A stretch of DNA of 64,000 nt from Marinobacter fonticola (GCF_008122265.1 NZ_CP043042.1:2666001-2730000); one strand, 5' to 3'; shown: positions 28,154 to 38,550, numbered from the stretch's first letter. Made by a program: numbers and translations. Notes: generated by a model not told the origin, from the letters alone.

Positions 28154-31100
28154 ATGAAAAGAATGCTCATAAATGCAACTCACCCAGAGGAGTTGCGCGT
28201 TGCACTGGTAGACGGACAACGGCTTTTCGATCTCGACATTGAAGCGAGCAATCGGGAGCAAAAGAAATCAAACATCTATAAAGGCAAGATCACTCGGATC
28301 GAGCCTAGCCTCGAAGCCGCGTTCGTGGACTTCGGCGCCGATCGCCACGGCTTCCTTCCCCTGAAAGAAATCTCCAAGGAATATTTCAAGAAGTCACCGA
28401 AAGATATCGATGGCAAGATCAATATCAAGGACGTCTTGTCGGAAGGCCAGGAAGTCATTATCCAGGTCGATAAAGAAGAGCGCGGCAACAAAGGCGCCGC
28501 CCTCACCACGTTTATATCCCTGGCTGGCCGCTACCTGGTACTCATGCCCAACAACGCTCGGGCCGGTGGCATTTCCCGCCGAATCGAAGGTGACGAGCGA
28601 GCTCAGCTCAAAGAAGCCATGAACGGAGTTGATGTTCCTCGCAACATGGGCGTCATCGTTCGCACCGCCGGCATTGGCCGAATGTCCGAAGAGCTGCAGT
28701 GGGACCTGAATTACCTCACCCAGATCTGGCAGGCTATTACCGACGCCGCCGCCAGTCGCCAGGCTCCTTTCCTGATCCATCAGGAAAGCAACGTCATCAT
28801 CCGCGCAGTACGTGACTATCTCCGCCAAGACATTGGCGAAGTCCTGATCGACTCCGAAATCGTGCATGAGGACGTACTGAGCTTTGTCCAAGCGGTCATG
28901 CCCTCCTTCGAGAACAAGATCAAGCTGTACAAGGATGAAATCCCCCTGTTCAGCCGCTACCAGATCGAAGGCCAGATCGAGACGGCCTTCCAGCGGGAAG
29001 TAAAACTGCCTTCCGGCGGCTCTATCGTCATCGATCCGACCGAGGCGCTGGTTTCCATCGATATCAACTCTTCGCGCGCGACCAAAGGCCACGACATCGA
29101 GGAAACAGCGCTTCAGACCAATCTGGAAGCAGCTGAAGAAATCGCCCGTCAGCTCCGCCTGCGGGACATCGGCGGGCTGATCGTTATCGACTTCATCGAC
29201 ATGACGCCGGCCAAACACCAGCGCGAAGTCGAGCAAAAAGTGCGCGAAGCGTTGGAAATCGACCGTGCCCGGGTCCAGGTGGGCAAGATTTCCCGTTTCG
29301 GCCTGCTGGAAATGTCACGCCAGCGCCTGCGCCCATCCTTGGGCGAGACCCGTAGCGAGGTTTGCCCCCGCTGTGACGGCCAAGGCACGATCCGCGGAAT
29401 CGAATCACTCGCGCTGAGCATTATGCGCCTGATCTATGAAGAATCCGCCAAGGACAAAACCGGCGAAGTCCGGGCCATTGTTCCGGTATCCGTTGCTACC
29501 TTCCTGCTCAACGAGAAGCGCAAGCAGCTCGCCGATATCGAAGCCAGTCAGGAGGTCACCCTACTGGTCGTACCGAATCCGCACATGGATACTCCCCACT
29601 TCGAAATCCTGCGCGTGCGGGACGACGAGGTTACCGCGGTGGATCGCACGACGAGTTATCAGATCGCCAGTGATTTCAAGGAAGAAGACACCGCGGAGAT
29701 CCAGACTGCGCGCGAACAGCCCGCTCGCGAAGAAGCCGCTGTGAAAAGCATCCGCCCGGCAGCGCCGGCGCCGGCGCAAGCGGCACCAGCAGCATCGGTG
29801 GCATCACAACCGGTCGAACAGCAAGAAGAAGGTCTTTTTAAGCGCCTATCGCGCAAAATTTCAGCTTTCTTCAACGAAGAAACCGCAGAAGAATCCAGCC
29901 GCCAACAGGAAAGCGCCAGTCCCAACCAGACTCAGCGCCGCGATGCCGGCGGCGGACGCCAGGACCGCAGGAAATCTCGCGTAGCCCGCGACGACGGCCG
30001 TGGCTCCGCGCGTCAGAGCGACAAAGAACCTCGCCAGAGCGAAAGCGAAGGTGGCAGCCGCGGCACCCGAGGACGTCGCGGCGGCGAGCAGCAACCGCAA
30101 GGCCGGAGCGATCGCAATGCACCTGCTCAGAACGGCAAGGGCAGCGACCGTTCAAACAAACGCAAGGACAGCCGCGATAACCGAGGAAGCGACGACAAGC
30201 GCCCTCAAAAAGACCAGGATCGTAGTGGCCAGACAGGCCCGCAAGGCAAGGACAATCAGCAAGCGGCCAAAGGCGGGGATGACAGCAAACGCCGCCGTCC
30301 GCGTCGGCCGCGCAACCGCGACGGCTCACCGGCAGAGTCGACTCAACGTCGTAGCGACGAACGTAAAGCTGCCAAACCGCAGTCTTCCGATCATCAGACG
30401 GAATCGAAACCCGACGACAAGCAGAAGGATGCCGTCGCCAAAACAGACCCTCGGACCGATGACAACGCTGGTAAACCGCAGTCGGCCGACAGGTCGCAGC
30501 CGGTCGATAAGTCATCGCAGGGAGTCCAAGCTTCCGGCGCCAACAAGCGCGACGCTAACACAGACGCCAAGCCTGAGCTGCAGACGGAAAAAGCCGGCAA
30601 GCCGGCGCGTGAAGAGGTTCGCAAGGACGCAACCGACGTAACCCCAAGTACGTCAGCGGACCCTTCTGGCAAAAGCGACATAGGACAGGCCGACAAAGCA
30701 ATGTCGCCAGGTGAAAAGGACGCGCCAAAACCAGAGGCCAAGCCCAAAGCACCTGACACCGGCAAGAAAGCAGCTGAAGACGACAAGAAACAGCCATCGT
30801 CAGCCGGTGATAAGGACCGGGGTAAAGCGCCGAAGAAAAGCGACGAGACGCCCGCACAAACGGCTTCCGCAGGCAGCAAGACGCCCGAGGCGAAATCCGA
30901 GCCGCAGGCAGCTGACAAGCAACCTGCCGTGTCCCCGGAAAAGCCCGCCACTTCGAAGGAAAAAGCCGAACCTCAGCCAGAACCGCTGTCTGGGAAAGCG
31001 GCAAGTCCGCGCAAAACCGAAGACGCGAAGCCGGAGAAGCCGGCAACCAGCGACGTGACCAAGCCGGCGGAGCCCGCAACCACGCCGCCCGCCGAGCCAC

Positions 31101-31453
31101 AGACGGCGCCGCCAGCGCCACAAGGCGCCTCCACTGCGGAGAAAAGTACAGCGAACGGCAAGACTGGGCCGTCGGAGCAGCCTAAACAAGATGCGGCCTC
31201 TCCGGCACCCCAGAAGTCAGCCGAGGGGGCTCCGAAACCCCCGTCGGAGGATGCCAAGGTCGACACGCCTAAGTCGCAGGCAAAGGCAAAACCCGCACCG
31301 GAAAAAACCGACGCGGACGATGCACCCGCACTAACTGAGTCGGGACGCGCCTACAACGACCCACGGGAAGTGCGCAAGCGTGAACTTGCGGCGGAAAAAG
31401 AAGCCGGCCAAAAGCAGGACAGCGGCGACAGCAAGCCATCGTCGGAAAGCTGA
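28154..31453 (+). CDS. rne: Ribonuclease E
   Basis: A 1099-residue endoribonuclease, the scaffold of the degradosome. The catalytic half (about residues 1-510) starts [20 protein letters not shown], has the S1 domain (35-125), the two metal-binding aspartates in [15 protein letters not shown] and [15 protein letters not shown], and the Zn-link VCPRCDGQG near residue 404. The rest (about 520-1099) is a long disordered tail rich in Lys, Gln, Asp, Pro and Ala. It has an arginine-rich patch ([12 protein letters not shown]) that may bind RNA. A terminator follows. RraA, a known RNase E inhibitor, is encoded about 4 kb away. Confidence 0.96.
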   Translation: MKRMLINATHPEELRVALVDGQRLFDLDIEASNREQKKSNIYKGKITRIEPSLEAAFVDFGADRHGFLPLKEISKEYFKKSPKDIDGKINIKDVLSEGQEVIIQVDKEERGNKGAALTTFISLAGRYLVLMPNNARAGGISRRIEGDERAQLKEAMNGVDVPRNMGVIVRTAGIGRMSEELQWDLNYLTQIWQAITDAAASRQAPFLIHQESNVIIRAVRDYLRQDIGEVLIDSEIVHEDVLSFVQAVMPSFENKIKLYKDEIPLFSRYQIEGQIETAFQREVKLPSGGSIVIDPTEALVSIDINSSRATKGHDIEETALQTNLEAAEEIARQLRLRDIGGLIVIDFIDMTPAKHQREVEQKVREALEIDRARVQVGKISRFGLLEMSRQRLRPSLGETRSEVCPRCDGQGTIRGIESLALSIMRLIYEESAKDKTGEVRAIVPVSVATFLLNEKRKQLADIEASQEVTLLVVPNPHMDTPHFEILRVRDDEVTAVDRTTSYQIASDFKEEDTAEIQTAREQPAREEAAVKSIRPAAPAPAQAAPAASVASQPVEQQEEGLFKRLSRKISAFFNEETAEESSRQQESASPNQTQRRDAGGGRQDRRKSRVARDDGRGSARQSDKEPRQSESEGGSRGTRGRRGGEQQPQGRSDRNAPAQNGKGSDRSNKRKDSRDNRGSDDKRPQKDQDRSGQTGPQGKDNQQAAKGGDDSKRRRPRRPRNRDGSPAESTQRRSDERKAAKPQSSDHQTESKPDDKQKDAVAKTDPRTDDNAGKPQSADRSQPVDKSSQGVQASGANKRDANTDAKPELQTEKAGKPAREEVRKDATDVTPSTSADPSGKSDIGQADKAMSPGEKDAPKPEAKPKAPDTGKKAAEDDKKQPSSAGDKDRGKAPKKSDETPAQTASAGSKTPEAKSEPQAADKQPAVSPEKPATSKEKAEPQPEPLSGKAASPRKTEDAKPEKPATSDVTKPAEPATTPPAEPQTAPPAPQGASTAEKSTANGKTGPSEQPKQDAASPAPQKSAEGAPKPPSEDAKVDTPKSQAKAKPAPEKTDADDAPALTESGRAYNDPREVRKRELAAEKEAGQKQDSGDSKPSSES

Positions 31454-31502
31454 TTTGCAATGACTGGGCGGCGGCAGCCGTCCGCGTGCAATACCCTGGA
31501 TA

Positions 31503-31537
31503 AAGCGGGTCCTCGTTGAGAGGCCCGCTTTTTTTAC
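31503..31537 (+). terminator. Terminator after rne
   Basis: AAGCGGGTCCTC, a short loop, then GAGAGGCCCGCTTTTTTT forms a GC stem with a small bulge and a run of seven T. It begins about 50 bases after the rne stop. Confidence 0.88.
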
Positions 31538-31731
31538 TGCCCTTACAGTAACCAGCCTAAAGACCATTGATATCCGGTAACGCAGAAGCTTATTGTGTTG
31601 CTGATACAGCCGCTATACTAGCGTCCCTAACCCGAGTTCATGAGTTCCGCCAGCATGCACCTATACGCTGACGGATAGTGAACCTGAGTTGATGAGCACT
31701 AACTGCGCCGCCGGACCGGGAGTTTCGAAGA

Positions 31732-32271
31732 ATGCTGTCGCCACAAGAAATTGAAGCCGTAGAAGATATTCTTTTTGCAGAGCCCTGGGGCGACGACGCC
31801 CTGGATTTTTTTGGGTTGCACGGCGTGGTTAGCGCAAGCGTTGTTGGCCCGCACGAACTGGACTCCAAAGCTGTTTTCCTGATCGCCACCGGACTGGATG
31901 AAGTACCCGGTGGCGATGTGCCCAAAGCGTTCGATCACGCAGTGCACAAGATGGGCGAAGCCATGACGGCCTCCCTCGACCGGGGCGAGACTTTGGAGCT
32001 CCCGGAGCCCGAGGACGGAGACCCGATGAATGCGCTGGAAAACTGGTGCGCAGGCTTCGTAGACACCTTTCTTCAGCATGAAGACGAATGGCTTGAGGTG
32101 GACGAAAAAGAGACTGCAGATCTACTGGTGCCCATGCTCGCCCTGTCGGGACTGTTCGAAGACGAAGACTTCGACCGGGTACGCAACAGCGAGACATTGA
32201 GTCAGGAAATGGCCGACGCCATCCCCGATTCGCTGACCGACCTATACCTACTGTTTCACGTTCCCGCCTGA
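31732..32271 (+). CDS. UPF0149 (YgfB/YecA-type) protein
   Basis: A 179-residue, very acidic helical protein of the UPF0149 family. It shows LHGVVSASVVGP near residue 28, the family motif ENWCAGFVDTF at about 102-112, and YLLFHVP at the end. Unlike longer YecA proteins it has no C-terminal SEC-C zinc motif. Function is not established. Its 3' end overlaps the convergent PHP gene by 16 bases. Confidence 0.85.
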   Translation: MLSPQEIEAVEDILFAEPWGDDALDFFGLHGVVSASVVGPHELDSKAVFLIATGLDEVPGGDVPKAFDHAVHKMGEAMTASLDRGETLELPEPEDGDPMNALENWCAGFVDTFLQHEDEWLEVDEKETADLLVPMLALSGLFEDEDFDRVRNSETLSQEMADAIPDSLTDLYLLFHVPA

Positions 32272-33128
32272 ATGCCCGGCAGATGCTGCCAGACCGGCTC
32301 TAGCCCGTCAGGCAGCACGCCCGGAAGCCGCCCCAGTTCGCACCAGCTCGGGCCCGGGAAATGAAAATCGCTGCCCTGAGACGCCCAGTAGCCCTCACGT
32401 CGACACAGTTCCGCCAGAAAACCCAAGTCGCCGCTGGATTGACCAGACGTGAGCACCTCCATGCCCTGCCCGCCAGCGGCAGCGAAATCCTTCATCAACG
32501 CCCGCAGTTTAGTGGCGGTCATCTTGTACTTCCTCGGATGCGCCACCACCGCGATCCCGCCGGCGGCTCGGATCCAGCCAACGACGGTTTCCAGCGAGGG
32601 CCAGCAGGCCTTTACATCCCCGACTTTTCCCGCCCCTAGGTAGCGTTTGAAGGCCTGAGCACTGTCTTTGACCACCCCTTCGCTGACAAGCACCCGGGCG
32701 AAATGGGGCCGTCCCGGTACGTCGCCGCCGGCCTCATGCGTTGCCTTGCCCAGCAGATCGTTCACTTTTAGCTTTCGCAAACGCTCGTCGATCATGTGCG
32801 CCCGCTGCCAGCGATTCTGCGCCTGCCCTGTCAAAGCCTCAGTCCAGGCGGAATCCGCGTTATCAAACCCCAAACCAACGATATGAATGGTGAGAGACCG
32901 CCATAGGCACGACAATTCGATGCCATTGATCAAAGTGATGCCACTTTCCTGAGCCGCCTGGCGCGCCTCGGCCAGCCCGTCGGTGGTATCGTGATCGGTC
33001 AGGGCCAGATGGGTCACGCCATTATTGGCCGCACGTCGCACAACATCGCCGGGGCTGAGCATCCCGTCTGACGCTGTACTGTGGCAATGTAAATCGATAC
33101 GGATAGTTTGTGTTGCAGATATGGTCAT
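32256..33128 (-). CDS. PHP-domain phosphoesterase (RNase AM / YciV-like)
   Basis: A 290-residue PHP metal-dependent phosphoesterase. The metal motifs are IDLHCHSTASDGMLSP at residues 11-26 and LALTDHDTTDGLAEA around 37-51, with further histidines in VVAHPRKYKMT and GSDFHFPG. E. coli YciV (RNase AM) removes mono- and dinucleotides and trims 5' ends of small RNAs, and also acts on 3',5'-nucleoside bisphosphates. Those activities are inferred here. It is divergent from the YciI gene. Confidence 0.88.
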   Translation of the reverse strand: MTISATQTIRIDLHCHSTASDGMLSPGDVVRRAANNGVTHLALTDHDTTDGLAEARQAAQESGITLINGIELSCLWRSLTIHIVGLGFDNADSAWTEALTGQAQNRWQRAHMIDERLRKLKVNDLLGKATHEAGGDVPGRPHFARVLVSEGVVKDSAQAFKRYLGAGKVGDVKACWPSLETVVGWIRAAGGIAVVAHPRKYKMTATKLRALMKDFAAAGGQGMEVLTSGQSSGDLGFLAELCRREGYWASQGSDFHFPGPSWCELGRLPGVLPDGLEPVWQHLPGIQAGT

Positions 33129-33206
33129 ATGGCAGCTAACCCTTTAATGTACGGCACAGGATACGCGTGTCGCCGATGCGATTAAATCACTGAAAAGGGA
33201 AACGCC

Positions 33207-33506
33207 ATGTACTACGCAATCATCAGTCAGGACGTGGAGGATAGCCTGCCTCTCCGCAAAGAAGCCCGTCCAGCCCATATCGAAAGACTTGAGCAGCTGA
33301 AAGACGAAGGACGACTGTTGGTGGCAGGCCCCCACCCCGCTATCGACAGCCCGGATCCCGCCTCGGCTGGCTTTACGGGCAGTCTCGTCGTTGCTGAATT
33401 CGACTCGCTGGAGGCCGCCCAAGCCTGGGCTGACGCTGACCCTTACCTCGCTGTCGGCGTCTACGCAAACGTTATCGTAAAACCCTTCAAGCCGGTACTG
33501 CCGTAA
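33207..33506 (+). CDS. yciI: YciI-like protein
   Basis: A 99-residue ferredoxin-like-fold protein of the YciI family: [20 protein letters not shown], then [22 protein letters not shown] with the conserved His and the [20 protein letters not shown] block with the family's Asp. Members may have a dimeric His-Asp site, but the reaction is unknown. GGGAAACGCC stands upstream of the ATG. In many gammaproteobacteria yciI neighbours yciV, and here the two genes are divergent. Confidence 0.9.
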   Translation: MYYAIISQDVEDSLPLRKEARPAHIERLEQLKDEGRLLVAGPHPAIDSPDPASAGFTGSLVVAEFDSLEAAQAWADADPYLAVGVYANVIVKPFKPVLP

Positions 33507-33826
33507 CATTCAGGACTCGCCGGAATATTGACATATGGTAATCAGGTGGCGCTTGATCGCATCGACAACTATGCCAGAATTCCCGGTTTAAGTGGCTTCT
33601 GAAAAATAGCCATACGCAGCGTCGGGACTTCATCGCCCACCTGAAGGCAGAAAAAAGCCAGAAATATAAAGGTCGCTTTCCCGACCTGCCACACGCCCCG
33701 GGACGCCTCCGATACTTTAAACTTTCGATACCCTATACTTTCGGTGCCCTATACTTTCGGTACTACGCGCTCTCGACACATAAGTTCTAGACACTATCTC
33801 GACACTACAAGCAGGAACGATTCGTT
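33507..33826. other. 320-base gap with tandem repeats before the SH3-domain gene
   Basis: No gene is visible. The 5' half is ordinary intergenic DNA. The 3' half has the 16-bp tandem repeats at 33721-33768, then two copies of TCTCGACAC (33771 and about 33799) before the GTG start at 33827. The repeats are in the likely promoter region of the SH3 gene. Confidence 0.6.
33721..33768 (+). repeat. Three tandem 16-bp units upstream of the SH3 gene
   Basis: Unit 1 is ACTTTCGATACCCTAT, unit 2 ACTTTCGGTGCCCTAT, unit 3 ACTTTCGGTACTACGC (degenerating at its end). ACTTTAA precedes unit 1. The spacing, one and a half helical turns, could suit protein binding, but it may also be slippage. Confidence 0.8.
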
Positions 33827-34510
33827 GTGATTCACAAGCCATTCACATTGACGAAACTATTAGCAGCTGTGCTACTGATAGCACTTTCAATCCCCGTCCT
33901 TGGCCAGACCAGATACGTGGACGATGAACTGCTGATCATGCTGCGCAGTGGCGCGGGCAACCAGTTCCGCATCCTTGATAGCCTGTCGTCCGGCACTCGA
34001 CTTGAGGTTCTGCAAGAGGAGGGAGCGTCAGGGTACAGCCAGGTGCGGACTCAGGATGGCCAGCAAGGCTGGGTACTCACGCGGTACCTGTCATCGCAGC
34101 CCATTGCCCGTGACCGCCTGTCTGCCGCCCAAAAACGGCTTGAGCAATCAGAAGCACAATTGAAAGAGGCACAGCAGAGTCTCGATGCACTCCGTGCCGA
34201 GCGCAATGAGCTCGCGTCGTCGGAAGAAAGCCTGGAGTCGAGAGCAGGCAAGCTGAGCTCGGAGCTGGAGCGTATCAAGGAAGTCTCGTCGAACGCCCTG
34301 AGCCTGGACCGCCGGAACCGGGAGCTGCAGGAAAGTAATCAGCAGCTACGCAAGGAGGTTGAAGTACTGACTGCGGAAAATGAGCGACTGGAAGCCAAGA
34401 AAGAGTCGGATTTCATGCTGCTGGGCGCCATGCTCGTCGGCGCCGGCATTTTGATTGCTGTGGTTCTTCCCTGGCTCAAGCCCACCCGTAAAACCGACAA
34501 CTGGGCCTGA
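33827..34510 (+). CDS. YgiM-like SH3-domain membrane protein (TIGR04211 type)
   Basis: A 227-residue envelope protein. It has a signal peptide (LAAVLLIALSIPVLGQ), a bacterial SH3 domain at about 30-90 (MLRSGAGNQFRILDSLSSGT, then GWVLTRYLSSQP), a long coiled coil at about 95-195 and a C-terminal membrane segment (MLLGAMLVGAGILIAVVLPW). This is the exact layout of the TIGR04211/YgiM family. The start is GTG. Function is unknown; it is probably periplasmic and anchored by its C-terminal helix. Confidence 0.9.
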   Translation: MIHKPFTLTKLLAAVLLIALSIPVLGQTRYVDDELLIMLRSGAGNQFRILDSLSSGTRLEVLQEEGASGYSQVRTQDGQQGWVLTRYLSSQPIARDRLSAAQKRLEQSEAQLKEAQQSLDALRAERNELASSEESLESRAGKLSSELERIKEVSSNALSLDRRNRELQESNQQLRKEVEVLTAENERLEAKKESDFMLLGAMLVGAGILIAVVLPWLKPTRKTDNWA

Positions 34511-34670
34511 TTAACAAAGAAAGCCGAGCAAAGCTTGAGTCACCCGGAAGATGTATAAACAGTTACTCTCTCGGGTGAGCTCCCTCCGACAAAGCACACG
34601 ATGTTGTGTCCGCCTGCACCCCAAACCACTAAGTATTTGACGTTAACGCTGCTTTATTACAGATCGTTCT

Positions 34671-34699
34671 TTGACACTCCCGTTTTGTCGCTTTATAAC
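34671..34699 (+). promoter_or_regulatory. Sigma-70-type promoter of the PilZ gene
   Basis: A perfect minus-35 box TTGACA (34671-34676) is followed after exactly 17 bases by TATAAC (34694-34699). Transcription would start near 34706, leaving a leader of about 25 bases to the ATG at 34732 with AAGGTG as ribosome site. Confidence 0.8.
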
Positions 34700-34731
34700 A
34701 GATAAAACAACAGAGCGAAAAAGGTGTACTC

Positions 34732-35034
34732 ATGGAAGGCATAATGCGCGAATTTTCCGAGAAACGCGATTTTCACCGGATGCAGGTCAACACCGAAATC
34801 ACTATCACCGACTCGGAAGGCAGCCAGCACAACGGAATCTGTAAAGATCTAAGCGGTACCGGCATGCAAATCTTGCTTGACTCGTCTTTTGCCGAAGGCT
34901 CCCGGCTTCACACTGTTCTGCCATCAACCAGTGACCAATTCCCACCTTTTGAAACCGTCGCCGAAGTACTACGTTGCGAACCGACGGAGGGCGGCTACCT
35001 GATTGGCGCGGTGATCCGGCAGGTTAAACATTAG
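34732..35034 (+). CDS. Single-domain PilZ protein
   Basis: A 100-residue PilZ protein with both c-di-GMP contacts: RDFHR (RxxxR, residues 12-16) and DLSGTG (DxSxxG, 39-44). It should be a small c-di-GMP receptor acting through an unknown partner. ATG 34732 is placed well behind a strong promoter; an ATG four codons later would also fit. It is followed by a hairpin and the convergent rraA. Confidence 0.9.
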   Translation: MEGIMREFSEKRDFHRMQVNTEITITDSEGSQHNGICKDLSGTGMQILLDSSFAEGSRLHTVLPSTSDQFPPFETVAEVLRCEPTEGGYLIGAVIRQVKH

Positions 35035-35084
35035 CGGCGGCGATAGGTCGCTATACGTTAGAGATCGGCATGAAGACGGTAGAA

Positions 35085-35104
35085 GCCCGGTGTCACCACC
35101 GGGC
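35085..35104. terminator. Hairpin between the PilZ gene and rraA
   Basis: GCCCGGTG, four-base loop, CACCGGGC forms an 8-bp perfect stem 11 bases after the rraA stop and about 50 bases after the PilZ stop. Only short T-rich stretches follow (TTCT on the minus side), so terminator strength is uncertain. It may act for both convergent genes. Confidence 0.55.
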
Positions 35105-35114
35105 GATAACAGGT

Positions 35115-35600
35115 TTATTCAGGTGTTGAGAGCGGCTTTTCCGACACGATAATGCCGTTATTATCCGCGTAAATGTAGTGCCCCGGCTGGAACGTTACCC
35201 CGTGAAAGGTGATGGGCACGTTCAGGTCGCCAATACCCCGCTTTTCCGTCTTGCGCGGAATGGTCCCCAGAGCCTGCACCCCTAGACGGGTTTCGCCGAT
35301 GACGTCGACATCGCGAATACAGCCGTAGATGACAATCCCTGCCCAGTCGTTACTAACCGCTTTCTCGGCAAGCATATCGCCAAGCAGCGCCGCACGACGT
35401 GAGCCACCGCCATCCACCACCATAACTCGGCCTTTGCCGGGCAAAGCAACCTGCTCTTTGACGACCGAATTGTCCTCGAAGCACTTCACGGTGACAATTT
35501 CACCGCCGAAAGCTTTAATGCCACCGTAATTATTAAAGCCGGGTTCGACGACAGTCACCTCAGGGTATTCATCGCACAGATCGGGGGTCACGATATCCAT
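35115..35600 (-). CDS. rraA: Regulator of ribonuclease activity A
   Basis: A 161-residue RraA-fold protein. It shows [13 protein letters not shown] at the start, [20 protein letters not shown] around 64-83, and [20 protein letters not shown]. In E. coli RraA binds the RNase E scaffold and inhibits RNA cleavage. The same fold occurs in aldolases, but length and the full motif set fit RraA. It follows ppsA on the same strand after a strong terminator, so it is likely expressed separately. Confidence 0.92.
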   Translation of the reverse strand: MDIVTPDLCDEYPEVTVVEPGFNNYGGIKAFGGEIVTVKCFEDNSVVKEQVALPGKGRVMVVDGGGSRRAALLGDMLAEKAVSNDWAGIVIYGCIRDVDVIGETRLGVQALGTIPRKTEKRGIGDLNVPITFHGVTFQPGHYIYADNNGIIVSEKPLSTPE

Positions 35601-35650
35601 GACATTCTCCTTCAGCTCGTGAACGGGAAAGTGATCGAAAGATCAAAGAA

Positions 35651-35679
35651 AAGCCGGTGGGGGCACCACCGGCTTTTTT
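35651..35679 (-). terminator. Terminator after ppsA
   Basis: AAGCCGGTGG, four-to-five-base loop, CCACCGGCTTTTTT is a strong symmetric hairpin. On the minus strand, T-rich sequence (TTTTCTTTG) follows. It lies about 25 bases after the ppsA stop and 50 bases before rraA. Confidence 0.85.
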
Positions 35680-35701
35680 AGAACCGTATTTCAGGCCAGC
35701 A

Positions 35702-38074
35702 TTAAACCAGCTCTTCGTCAGCGAGGAAGAACCAGGTATCAAGTACGGAGTCCGGATTCAGGGACACGCTGTCGATGCCCTCCTCCATGAGCCACTTGGC
35801 CAGATCCGGGTGATCCGAAGGGCCCTGGCCGCAGATACCGACATACTTGTCGGCCTTCCTGCACGCTTTAATGGCATTGGATAGCAGCTTTTTGACCGCC
35901 TCGTTCCGCTCATCAAACAGGTGCGCCACGATGCCGGAGTCCCGATCAAGGCCCAACGTAAGCTGCGTCAAGTCATTGGAGCCGATGGAGAAGCCGTCGA
36001 AGTGCTCGAGGAACTCATCCGCCAGCAATGCGTTGGCTGGAAGTTCGCACATCATGATCACGCGCAATCCCTTGTCGCCACGCTTGAGTCCATTTTCCGC
36101 CAACAGCTCAACCACCTGGCTGGCTTCGCCTACGGTACGCACGAACGGCACCATGATTTCGACGTTTTCGAAGCCCATCTCTTCGCGCACTTTTTTCAGC
36201 GCGCGGCACTCCAGCTCAAAGCAATCCCGGAACGTTTCGGAAATGTAGCGCGACGCACCACGGAAACCGAGCATCGGGTTTTCTTCGTCCGGCTCGTACA
36301 ACGTACCGCCAATCAGGTTGGCGTACTCGTTGGACTTGAAGTCGGACAACCGCACGATCACTTTCTTGTCGGCGAACGCCGCCGCCAGCGTGGAAATACC
36401 TTCAACCAGCTTGTCGACGTAGAAGTCGACCGGCGACGCATAACCGGAAATACGCTTCTCGACGGTCTGCTTGATGTCCCGGGGTAGCCCATCGAAATTC
36501 AGGAGTGCTTTGGGGTGTACACCGATCATGCGATTGATGATGAACTCCAGGCGGGCCAGCCCTACACCTTCATTCGGCAATGACTGGAAATCGAAAGCCC
36601 GGTCCGGATTACCGACGTTCATCATGATCTTGAACGGGATCGTCGGCATCGACTCGACCGTGTTCTTGCGCAGCTCGAAATCCAGACTGCCCTCGTAAAT
36701 CAAGCCGGTATCGCCCTCGGCACAGGATACAGTGACTTCCTGACCTTCCTTCAACACATCGGTGGCGTCGCCACAACCGACAACCGCGGGAATACCCAGT
36801 TCGCGGGCAATAATTGCCGCGTGACAGGTACGACCGCCCCGGTCGGTAACGATCGCTGCGGCGCGCTTCATAACCGGCTCCCAATCCGGGTCGGTCATAT
36901 CGGTCACCAGCACATCGCCGGCTTGGACGCGGTCCATCTCCTGAATGCTGGTGACAATACGAACACGCCCTTTGCCGATCCGGTGACCAATACTACGGCC
37001 CTCGACGATAACCTTACCGGTTTCCTTGAGCAGATAACGCTCCATGACATTCGCTGCGACCCGGCTCTTTACAGTCTCCGGACGCGCCTGGACGATATAG
37101 ATACGACCGTCGTCGCCATCCTTCGCCCACTCGATATCCATCGGGCGCTTGTAATGTTTCTCGATGATCAGAGCCTGGCGAGCCAGATCTTCAACTTCGG
37201 CATCGCTAATACAAAAGAGGTTGCGCTCATCCTGCTCGACCTTAACCGTTTCCACCGATTTGCCAGCTTCAGCGCTATCGCCGTAGATCATTTTGATAGC
37301 CTTGCTACCGAGATTACGACGCAGTACCGCGGGGCGGTCGGCTTCAAGATTACGTTTGTGAACGTAGAATTCATCGGGATTGACGGCGCCCTGTACGACA
37401 GTCTCACCCAGTCCGTAGGATGCTGTAATAAAGACGACATCCTGGAACCCGGATTCGGTGTCCAGCGTAAACATGACACCGCTGGCGGCAGTTTCACTGC
37501 GCACCATCTTCTGAATACCGGCGGACAGCGCGACCATCTTGTGATCGAAGCCGTGATGCACGCGATAGGAAATGGCGCGATCATTGAACAACGAGGCAAA
37601 CACCTCGCGAACCGCGTGTTTGACGTGATCCAGGCCAACAATATTGAGGAAGGTTTCCTGTTGTCCAGCGAAGGAGGCATCCGGTAAATCTTCCGCCGTC
37701 GCAGATGAGCGCACCGCTACCGCCATATTGGTGTTACCCGCCTGAAGCTGGGTGTAGGCGTCTTCCAGTGCCTTTTCCAAAGACGCGGGGAACGGCGTTT
37801 CCGAGACCCACTGCCGCACCTTTGCGCCGACACGGGCCAATTCGTTGACATCGTTAATATCGAGCGCGTCGAGCGCGTCGTCGATACGGTCCTTCAGGCC
37901 GTCCTTGGCCAAAAACTCACGATACGCATGGGCTGTCGTAGCGAAACCACCCGGCACGGTCACTCCGGCGTTGGCAAGGTTACTGATCATTTCTCCTAGC
38001 GAGGCGTTCTTGCCACCAACCCGGTCGACATCTGACATGCCCAGGTTTTCAAACCAGATGATGTAATCTTCCAA
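35702..38074 (-). CDS. ppsA: Phosphoenolpyruvate synthase
   Basis: A 790-residue gluconeogenic enzyme (pyruvate + ATP to PEP + AMP + Pi). The N-terminal ATP-binding domain starts with [20 protein letters not shown] and includes [20 protein letters not shown]. The swivelling phosphohistidine domain has [20 protein letters not shown] near residue 420. The C-terminal PEP/pyruvate domain ends with [14 protein letters not shown], carrying the catalytic cysteine. It is divergent from ppsR, its regulatory kinase/phosphorylase, with element C between the two promoters. Confidence 0.97.
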   Translation of the reverse strand: MEDYIIWFENLGMSDVDRVGGKNASLGEMISNLANAGVTVPGGFATTAHAYREFLAKDGLKDRIDDALDALDINDVNELARVGAKVRQWVSETPFPASLEKALEDAYTQLQAGNTNMAVAVRSSATAEDLPDASFAGQQETFLNIVGLDHVKHAVREVFASLFNDRAISYRVHHGFDHKMVALSAGIQKMVRSETAASGVMFTLDTESGFQDVVFITASYGLGETVVQGAVNPDEFYVHKRNLEADRPAVLRRNLGSKAIKMIYGDSAEAGKSVETVKVEQDERNLFCISDAEVEDLARQALIIEKHYKRPMDIEWAKDGDDGRIYIVQARPETVKSRVAANVMERYLLKETGKVIVEGRSIGHRIGKGRVRIVTSIQEMDRVQAGDVLVTDMTDPDWEPVMKRAAAIVTDRGGRTCHAAIIARELGIPAVVGCGDATDVLKEGQEVTVSCAEGDTGLIYEGSLDFELRKNTVESMPTIPFKIMMNVGNPDRAFDFQSLPNEGVGLARLEFIINRMIGVHPKALLNFDGLPRDIKQTVEKRISGYASPVDFYVDKLVEGISTLAAAFADKKVIVRLSDFKSNEYANLIGGTLYEPDEENPMLGFRGASRYISETFRDCFELECRALKKVREEMGFENVEIMVPFVRTVGEASQVVELLAENGLKRGDKGLRVIMMCELPANALLADEFLEHFDGFSIGSNDLTQLTLGLDRDSGIVAHLFDERNEAVKKLLSNAIKACRKADKYVGICGQGPSDHPDLAKWLMEEGIDSVSLNPDSVLDTWFFLADEELV

Positions 38075-38118
38075 AGCGCATCTCCCTTAAATCTGTGAGC
38101 TCTTTTGGCAGCAGGTTA

Positions 38119-38379
38119 CGTCAGTGTGATATTTACGGCTTCAGTTGTTCTGTCTACGCCCAGGGCAAGACGCGGCTCGCCGGGAATGGCCGCTTCCTTG
38201 CCCATAGCCGTATTACGGCCATGGGCGTGGACAGACCAACTCCTCGGGCCTCCCTGTGTACACCGCCGCCGCGTTGCAGGGCTTAGCAAGGGTGCGCTAT
38301 TCCCGGCGACCTGCGCTTAGCGACGAAGTACTAAACGAAGTACCACAGGGAGGCTGAAGCCGTAAATATCACACTGACG
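38119..38379 (+). repeat. Composite palindromic element C (different outer arm, same core type)
   Basis: This 261-bp element is bounded by a perfect 26-bp inverted repeat starting CGTCAGTGTGATATTTACGG (38119-38144 and 38354-38379). Inside are two hairpins, 38149-38162 with 38222-38235 and 38249-38258 with 38344-38353. They enclose cores in opposite orientation related to those of A and B (GGCAAGACGCGGCTCGCCGG on plus; GGTCGCCGGGAATAGCGC on minus). The outer arm does not resemble A or B, and I see no target duplication. It sits between divergent ppsA and ppsR, about 45 bases upstream of ppsA. Confidence 0.85.
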
Positions 38380-38550
38380 GAGCACCAGCCTCTCGAATAT
38401 CGCACGTATCATACTGTAACCTGCGAAGATAACCTAGGGAACTACCTACACGGCCTACCGGGTCCCCAATGGATCCACGCTGGCGGGGTTTGAGGGGCGG
38501 ATTCCCACCGCTCCTTTCTGACAACGAAAAAACGGAGCCAAACAGATCAC
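38380..38550. promoter_or_regulatory. ppsR upstream region
   Basis: Together with element C this makes the 476-base divergent ppsA/ppsR gap. A GGAGCC ribosome site stands near 38535. The GGCGGGGTTTGAGGGGCGGATTCCC area near 38483-38508 is G-rich, but no clear operator could be assigned. No gene is visible. Confidence 0.5.

Noticed and set aside
30000..30951. Long antisense and alternative frames across the rne tail
   Set aside because: Low-complexity GC-rich codons keep all frames open. The RNase E frame is continuous from the catalytic half.
9419..38379. Elements A, B and C as CRISPR or integron attC sites
   Set aside because: There is no regular repeat-spacer array, and the inverted core pairs do not fit attC ends (GTTRRRY); no cas or integrase gene is nearby.
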